DNA from: Cycas panzhihuaensis
Lineage: Eukaryota > Cycadophyta
Length of the DNA: 64,000 nucleotides
Reading direction: 5' to 3'
Assembly (NCBI GenBank): GCA_023213395.1
Contig: CM041465.1
Span: forward strand, 135,477,741 to 135,541,740
The notes under the pieces were generated by a model. That model made no database searches. It was not told where the DNA came from and saw only the letters and a program-made list of their open reading frames with translations. Position 1 is the first letter of the stretch. Each line of letters begins with the position of its first letter. Both the position numbers and the translations under genes were made by a program. Positions 57,629 through 64,000 of the stretch are shown here, piece by piece.

Positions 57629-59712
57629 GGTGTCATTTGAGAAGGAAAGAAATGAATAAGGGACTTTAAAAGTGATGGTAATAAATGACTAATCACTATT
57701 TACAAATGGGAGATGTAATAAAGTAGTGTAGTGGAAGAAGAAGTGAGAATGGTTACTCAAAGATGAAGGGAATAACTTAGAGAAAAGTCACCAACACTTA
57801 TGGTAAATATTAACCTGATGCTGCAAGAATATGAGAAGCACTATGATGAAAATTAGCTATTAACACTTGTGGTAAATATTAACCTGACACAATAAGAATA
57901 TGAGAAGTACTATGATGAAAATTAGCCACTAACACTTATGGCAAATATTAACCTGATGCAGTAGGAATATAAGAAGTACTATAATTATGATTACACTATA
58001 TATTAATTTTTACAAATAAGTGAGTGATCAATATACAAGATTGGAGGCCAATGTAGAAGCTAACATCATTTAGTATATATAACTTAAAACTCAAATGTAG
58101 GATGCTAATCAACCCAATAACCTCTAACTTTTACCTAATATATACTTGAGGTTATTAAAGGGATGCTTAGGATTCTAATAGAATTAAGTTATCATTTACT
58201 TATAATATTTGCAATTATTCTTGGTGATGAAATCCAAGTCACAACATAGCCCAAGTACTCCCAATCCTTACCAAGTTCACCAATGAGTAGCTATATACCT
58301 CCTCCAAAGAGTGGTACATGCATACTTATGACTATGATAGACATTGGATTGGATATATTTTAATCTTATATTAAAGATTTAGTTTTCCTAGTTGGTTATT
58401 AGGATGATCCTTAATTGAGCCACAATGGTATGGCTAACCAAACTTTACCAATATTTTGGTTCAATCCAGTCCCAACTTGAAACCAACACCTTCTTTATGG
58501 CACAACATTCTACCAACCAAGGTATCTCAACCTTGATGAGTATGTGAATAGGTACAAGATGGCAGAAAATAATGTAAATGATGCATTCCTTTTAGGGAGA
58601 GTGAAAAGATTATTGAATTTGCATCAAACATACATATAACTAAAAATAGAGTGCTTTCTTGGAGTGCTTGCTTGGAGTGTCTTTAGAGTGATTGCTTGAA
58701 GTGATTTTGGAATGCTAAAATATAATGCTGATAAATAAGTGTAGACACCGAATACTACTCTAATCCAAGTTTTTTTTTTTTTCTCACTTTAATAATGGGC
58801 TTTTAAGACTTATAAATATAAGGAAGAAAAATTTTTAACTTTTTTATTTTTAAAATACAAAAATGTAGTTTTTACTAAAATAACAGTAACTTTCTCCCAA
58901 AATAACAAAATTGAGTGCTAGTTTAGTGATACAAACTAGACTTAGATTTGCATGTTTAGGAAGTGGAATTAGGTCTAAATAAGTTTCACAAAATTTTTGG
59001 TAGTTCTACAAAGTTGGTAGAAAATATTTTTCTAAAATTCTTATTAAAAATAACTACTATTCACTAAAACAATAATAACTTTCTCATATAAAAATAAAAT
59101 TAGGTGACAGTTTTTGTGCTAGAAATTAGACTTAGAGCCTTATATTTAATAATTAGAATTAGGTCAATTAGAACTCTGTAAAATTTTTGGTAGACCTATG
59201 AAGTTCAATAAGCAGATTTTATTTATATAGAAAATTTAGCTTACAAATATCTTATTAACACATGATACCATATGAAATTTCCATTATTTTTTAATCACTA
59301 AGATCCCAATATGGACAAGGTGAGACTATACAATGATGGATATTTTAAATGGCTCTAAATTCTTAAAAAAAAAAAAGGTAAAACCTCCCCTTACAATCAT
59401 TCTTCTGAAAGCTAGAAAAATTTCGGTAGCATTTCTGCTTATTAAATAGACAAAAATAGGGAAAAGAAAAGAATAATAAGATAGTATAAATGGCTGCCAA
59501 AGGATTGGAATTGTTGGGCCTTACGACTCCTTATATTGTGCTTCCAAACCTACAAAAGAGAAAAGGAAAGTAAACAATATTAAATATACTATGATAAAGA
59601 CTTAAAAATATTTCTAAATCCACTTTCACAATCTCCTTCACCACATGGATTATGAGGGAGAAGGAAGTGATGGCTCCATTGCAAGTGTGAGTGAAGAATA
59701 TAAAGGAAGCAA
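57629..59712 (-). other. Leader of copia element 5
   Basis: About 2.1 kb between primer site and gag with no coding domain. It contains 69-bp tandem repeats at 57793-57989 and several poly-A/T runs. It is long for a copia leader, as in copia element 1. Confidence 0.5.
57793..57989. repeat. 69-bp tandem repeat, nearly 3 units
   Basis: Units start at 57793, 57862 and 57931 with AACACTTnTGGYAAATATTAA. The last is incomplete. Differences between units are mainly transitions. Confidence 0.88.
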
Positions 59713-59724
59713 GCTCTAATACCA
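59713..59724 (-). other. Primer binding site of copia element 5
   Basis: TGGTATTAGAGC on the minus strand, one transition from the initiator-Met site, two bases from the LTR. Confidence 0.88.
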
Positions 59725-59726
59725 CA

Positions 59727-60023
59727 TGAAAAGTATGGATCTATCCTTCATCTCTATATACTAAACACAAAGGCAAACATAGGGGCAAGAGAGACTTGAG
59801 AGAAAGAGAGTAGCTCTCAGAAAATTGGGAGGTAAAATGAGCCTCCTCTATTGAGCTTTTACTTTTATATTGAGAGAGGGAGTATTAGAGTTAGGTGAAA
59901 TAGAATTATATATAATGTACATAAAAGTATATTTCACTTAACTAATCTAATTTAAAGTTCACTTAAGACCCCTTTTAGAAATAATTGACTAATATAATGA
60001 CCTTGTGACATTAACCTATTTCA
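59727..60023 (-). repeat. 5' LTR of copia element 5
   Basis: 297 bp matching 52359-52656, with clear divergence. Confidence 0.92.
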
Positions 60024-60061
60024 TACAAATTCAAATAGTAATGATCATGGAGGATATATAT

Positions 60062-60189
60062 GTCGCTACCACTAGCTCAATATGTCTTGGACATTGAATA
60101 ACTAACACTTGAGCATTTATATTACCTAATATAAATGCTCGAGTGTTAGCTATTCAATGTCCAAGATATGTTGAGCTAGCGGCAGTGAT
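60062..60189. repeat. Near-perfect 63-bp inverted repeat, 2-nt loop
   Basis: Arms 60062-60124 and 60127-60189 pair at 55 of 63 positions, and all eight mismatches are transitions. A plus-strand transcript would have five G-U wobbles and three A-C mismatches and fold into one long hairpin. It lies in element 4, 39 bp from the end of copia 5. It could be a hairpin-RNA source, an insertion palindrome or a foldback element. No terminal duplication was seen. Confidence 0.93.
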
Positions 60190-61981
60190 AACCTTACATT
60201 ACATCATGGAACCTCACCCACAACCATCACTCGTAGCCTTATCTTACTCAATGTATAATAGATATAGGACATAATGCCCTCACTAGTAGTCTTACCACAC
60301 ATGTAGGGAGATTTCAATACATACAAATGCTAATGCTGATGTCACCCTTGCTTCAACCACAAAAGACAAAACCTACAAGATCATATAGAATAGAGATTAA
60401 TCTAGTCATATATGTGATTGCCCTTAAAACACCATGTATTTAATATATGATATGGTATCAACTTATAGTAAACCCTGTGAACAATAAAGCCAACCAAAGT
60501 TTAATTGGAACTAGCTATAAAAGATTACACCTACATCTTGCTTAGTTTCAGTAGATGTAGTAAATGAACTCAAACCCTACGGAGATACCCAATCAATTAC
60601 TTAACTAGATTTGATTACAACCATGGATATCCATAGAACACATGTTCATAGTTATGGAAGAAAATATATTTGCCATGTATATGAGCTTGAACACCTAAAT
60701 GAATAACCATAAATAAAGGGAGAAATAAAGAATTTCTAAATTCATAGTATATAATACAATCAATGTTAATGAAATCACCTACAAAAATATGAAATGATTT
60801 TTTTTTTACAAAATTTTTTGATATTATAAAAAAAACTTACAAACTTTATCATAAATTTAATTAATTTTTAGGAAATGTTTAGATTCAAGACTTGGGTTTG
60901 TGGTCAGATGATGGCTAAATAGATATTTTATATGACTCTGGAGTGAATGACAAAGGGGATAGACTCCAAAATGGAGTTAACTATATTGGAAAGTTTTTTA
61001 TTTTTAAAAAAATTTATTAGATATTTAATATTATTAGAATTTTGCCACTCATTTGTTAAGGATTGATTTTTTTTTTAATAACCTATTAGCATTTTTTCCT
61101 TCATAACTTCTCACTAGAATGTCAGAATTCAGTGCCATTAGTTGTGTTGGATTTATTGTTTTGAGATAGTCAAAATGAGTGGTTGTAAGTCATAGTTCAA
61201 AGTTTAGAGGCCTACTATTTTAATTAGTAAAGTTCATGCAAATGCTTAAAACTTCATAAAAAGTGCATTTCATAATAGTTTTTAGATTTGTCTTCATATA
61301 TCTTATAGTTTTTCAATGTTCCTAACAACATGGTAAAACTATTTCAATATTTAGATGAAAGAATATATATGTTTGGTTCAAATTTAAGTAAAAATTGATT
61401 ATTTATAACAATTTAAAGGCTCTTAAGAACCCCTTTGACACTTATGAAAGTTCTTTCTTATAAATTGCATTTGGTATTTGCTTATTAGTAGTTGTATTAT
61501 TGTCATTTAGTAGAAGATGATTCATAAAAGCATATTTAATATTTAGTAAACTTGGAAAGCTTAAACTCCAAGTGATATTTATATATACCCTTAAAGAACC
61601 ATATAAGCTTTAAGGAGTATCTTTCTTTTATCCTTGAAGGAACTACAAATTAGTTGCCTTAAATAAGAATGAAGGAACCATAAATTAGTTGCCTTAAATA
61701 AGAATAAAGCTATTTTGGTGCTTAACTCATTTACTTAGAAGACTTGGTTCTAAAATGAAGCTAATTGATATTGATTAAACCATGTTTCTAAAGGAGGTTC
61801 CCATTCAACTGATGGTTGTAGCAGATGGTTGCTGATGTATTTTGGTATATGGACCTTTCTTCATACTAATTTTAGCAAATTTAGTTTACAACTTACAGAT
61901 ACAACTAGTATAATATGGAGATAATCTTCATTTATTCAAGCAGATTTCTACATAATGTATAGATATGACATTAAATATTAT
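60190..61981 (+). other. Remaining interior of element 4
   Basis: No retroelement domain was recognised. AT-rich, with a 35-bp duplication at 61636-61705. Confidence 0.5.
61636..61705. repeat. 35-bp tandem duplication
   Basis: Copies 61636-61670 and 61671-61705 differ at two or three bases (GAAGGAACTACAAATT versus GAAGGAACCATAAATT). Confidence 0.9.
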
Positions 61982-61988
61982 AGAGGGG
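61982..61988 (+). other. Polypurine tract of element 4
   Basis: AGAGGGG directly before the 3' LTR. Confidence 0.82.
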
Positions 61989-62375
61989 TGTTAAGATATA
62001 ATGTTTAATATAGGTTAATATTTAGTATCCCCCTTATCTTAACTCTTTCATAGGTATTTTTATATTATGTTATTAACATGTGCACATGTGATATATACCT
62101 ATTCATATAAATGTGCCATTAGCGGACTTAAGGGTTCTTTCATTTCATTGGTCAAGTATGAGGTCACATGTACTATAAATATATATTTATACCTAATACA
62201 ATAATTAGAATGTGATCATTTTTCCATGTCTTTATTGTATTTTGTATTGTAGATATTTCATCTTTTATTTACTTCATTTATTATTTTATCATTAATGCCT
62301 CATACTTTTAACCTACTTTACATTTATATTTTCATCATGATTTCAAAGGTAATCTTTGAATCCTTATTTTTAACA
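61989..62375 (+). repeat. 3' LTR of element 4
   Basis: Begins TGTTAAGATATAATG and ends TTTTTAACA. It is followed by the AATTA duplication. Confidence 0.9.
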
Positions 62376-62380
62376 AATTA
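62376..62380. repeat. Target-site duplication AATTA, right copy
   Basis: Exact match to 51695-51699. Confidence 0.85.
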
Positions 62381-63105
62381 TACTTGACTTTTAAATAAGC
62401 TTTAGTCTTTCAATTTAATATGGAAATAATGTGATTGCTATATTTTCTTTATATTTAATATACATTTAAATATTTACTTTTTTAATTAATGCATTCACAC
62501 TTATGTTAAGAACTTAATTAGGTTTATTAAAAGGGAATGCTCATTAGAGTAAATAATATATTATAAAAATTTATGGTTTATTCTCTAGCCATTAAGCCAT
62601 TTCTAGTTCCATTGAGATAGCCATTAAACCATTTCTAGTTCCATTGAGATAACTTTTGTCTAGTTCTAATGGTTATTTTCTTCTTTTATAGGTCATTCAA
62701 GTCAACACATGTACATAATATTTTTTTGTTTGATTTGAATAATAGTTGTATAATCATGTTGCTTGCTTATATCAATAAGGTCTAGTACACTAGTGGGATC
62801 AACACAAGTCAACTCACCTAGTAATCAATCAAGACCTACTTGAAATATGACAAAGTCTACAATTGTATAATTAGTTTGTCTAATTATTTTGGTAACCCTC
62901 TAGGTCTATATATAAATAAGTGTTTTTCTTGTTTAAGTATAATATACCTTGTGCTTCTAATCTTATGAATATAAAGAAGGCTATTGATATAATATTATTA
63001 GGAAAGCTAATGTTACTTTTTGATCACATGTCTAAATATAAGTTTAAGTTATGTAAAGGTCCATTTTATAAAGTTAATGTTAATTATTATTTGTTATGTA
63101 AAGGT
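62381..63105. other. AT-rich interval
   Basis: Nothing recognised except the 32-bp duplication at 62587-62650. Confidence 0.5.
62587..62650. repeat. 32-bp tandem duplication
   Basis: Copies 62587-62618 and 62619-62650 differ at one base (AAGCC versus AAACC). Confidence 0.93.
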
Positions 63106-63444
63106 CGTTGAAATGAGTAATTGGCCATTTCAATGAACCTCTCATTGTTTAATTAGCCACTCCTAGATTTTATGAGTTGGTCTAGGAATCTAGGAGGCTG
63201 TCATAAGCCTGTTTGAATAATGGCTTCATCTTTAGTTAGTACGTAGGTATTCTTGGTCAAGTCTATTTCTGAAATCTATGTAAAAGATTTCAGTCAATAA
63301 ACTCGTTCTTTCAAGAGGTGGTTTTTCTTCCCCAGAAGGGGTTTTCTACTTGCTAAATATGTGTATGTATGCAATGTCAATTTCTTCCTATGAATACTTA
63401 ATTATTTGATCTTGCTGATATTGTACATGATATCCTTTCTTACA
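63106..63444 (+). repeat. 5' LTR of element 6
   Basis: Starts CGTTGAAATGAG (expected TG changed to CG) and ends TTACA before the primer site. The partner LTR is outside the window, so the start is uncertain. Confidence 0.6.
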
Positions 63445-63456
63445 TGGTATCATAGC
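63445..63456 (+). other. Primer binding site of element 6
   Basis: TGGTATCATAGC, one base from the initiator-Met site. Confidence 0.82.
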
Positions 63457-64000
63457 TTCATGGAACTATGCCTACTCCATCCTTCTTCATCATTTCCATT
63501 GATAATCACAACTAGAATAAGGGAAGCAATCAATCCCATATTGGCCATGTATTGGGAATGACACCCGTGAGGTGCCCGGAGCATCGAACCTACCAAACAA
63601 AAGGGTTGGTTCAATTCTAGAGCTTGGATAACATTAACAGGAGTTGCTCGGCAATCACATATCATCCTCACTCTGTTTTATAAGAAAAGAAAAAGAGAAG
63701 CTTGAGGAATATCAGTAGCAGGATAGTGCAACCCTAGATAGGGTTCCAAATTTGAACATCTGATCTCTGCCACAACCTCACCATGTTCATCTTCATGAAA
63801 CTTGTAAACCATCACTTAGTCATATCCAGTTAATTCTCTCACATCCTCAGCCACATAATTCCATTATTGGATCTCACATTCACAATCACTTCTCATGACC
63901 TCTTAATAACAATCCTCACCATTCCCAACAATGAATCTCGTCTAACACCAACCTTGGAGAAATGGATTCTTCAACAACAATGGGAGGAGGAGATCCCAGA

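Larger units (their letters stand above)
52359..60023 (-). mobile_element. Ty1/copia element 5, complete structure, nested
   Basis: 7665 bp with LTRs of 298 and 297 bp, a primer site at 59713-59724 and a purine tract at 52657-52667. It is read on the minus strand and sits inside element 4. The order is gag, protease, integrase, RT, RNase H. Flanks TATAG and TACAA agree at three of five positions, the other two being transitions, as expected for a decayed target duplication. All genes carry stops, and several key residues are lost. Confidence 0.92.
51700..62375 (+). mobile_element. Copia-like element 4, nearly empty, host of copia 5
   Basis: LTRs of 382 and 387 bp, a perfect AATTA target duplication, a primer site at 52082-52093 and a polypurine tract at 61982-61988 define a complete plus-strand element. 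Without the nested copia 5 (52359-60023) its inside is only about 2.2 kb, and no RT or integrase is recognised in it. It was therefore a short non-autonomous element, or had suffered an internal deletion, before copia 5 landed in it. A 128-bp hairpin lies in its interior. Confidence 0.88.
63106..64000 (+). mobile_element. Start of a further copia-like element 6
   Basis: An LTR-like segment (63106-63444) is followed by a near-standard primer site, TGGTATCATAGC (63445-63456). Less AT-rich, possibly coding sequence then runs to the window end. I could not identify gag with confidence. The LTR contains AATAAA-type sequence at 63296 and a CCCCAGAAGGGG hairpin, as expected around an RNA 3' end. Confidence 0.65.

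Noticed and set aside
60062-60189. The hairpin as a transcription terminator
   Set aside because: The arms are far too long and no T-run follows. The context is plant repeat DNA.

Overview
This is plant nuclear DNA, and I read the whole window as a stack of LTR retrotransposons in repeat-rich heterochromatin; I found no host gene. The plant assignment rests on the element types: Ty3/gypsy elements of the Tat kind with long LTRs, and Ty1/copia elements with initiator-Met tRNA primer sites. I cannot name the species. No tRNA, rRNA, CRISPR or bacterial-type gene was seen. Layout: (1) Positions 1-13842 hold a GC-richer, minus-strand Tat-like gypsy element. Its gag-PR-RT-RNaseH-IN order reads right to left, and its 3' end lies beyond the left edge. 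(2) Its 5' LTR is split at 7557-11430 by a very young non-autonomous element with 231-bp LTRs that differ at one base, a GAAAA target duplication, and only a broken gag-protease region. (3) 14831-22290 is an old plus-strand copia element flanked by an unusual 78-bp duplication. Ten 7-residue repeats lie between its gag and protease. (4) 22516-39696 is an old 17-kb plus-strand gypsy element related to the first. After the integrase it carries a second RNase H, then an antisense plant-mobile-domain-like region, a foldback and 33-bp tandem repeats. (5) About 41759-47311 is a decayed minus-strand element in which only a gag-like region is recognisable. (6) 51700-62375 is a nearly empty plus-strand copia element with a perfect AATTA duplication. 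A complete minus-strand copia element (52359-60023) sits inside it. A 128-bp near-perfect hairpin (60062-60189) lies just outside the inner element. (7) 63106-64000 starts another copia-like element that runs off the right edge. None of the polyproteins is intact. Damage is mostly premature stops where Gln, Trp or Arg codons are expected, Cys-to-Tyr changes and loss of catalytic acids, as expected from C-to-T decay of methylated DNA. The youngest sequences are GC-rich and the oldest strongly AT-rich, so composition acts as a rough clock. The insertion order can be read from nesting: the small gag-protease element is younger than gypsy element 1, and the inner copia is younger than the outer copia.
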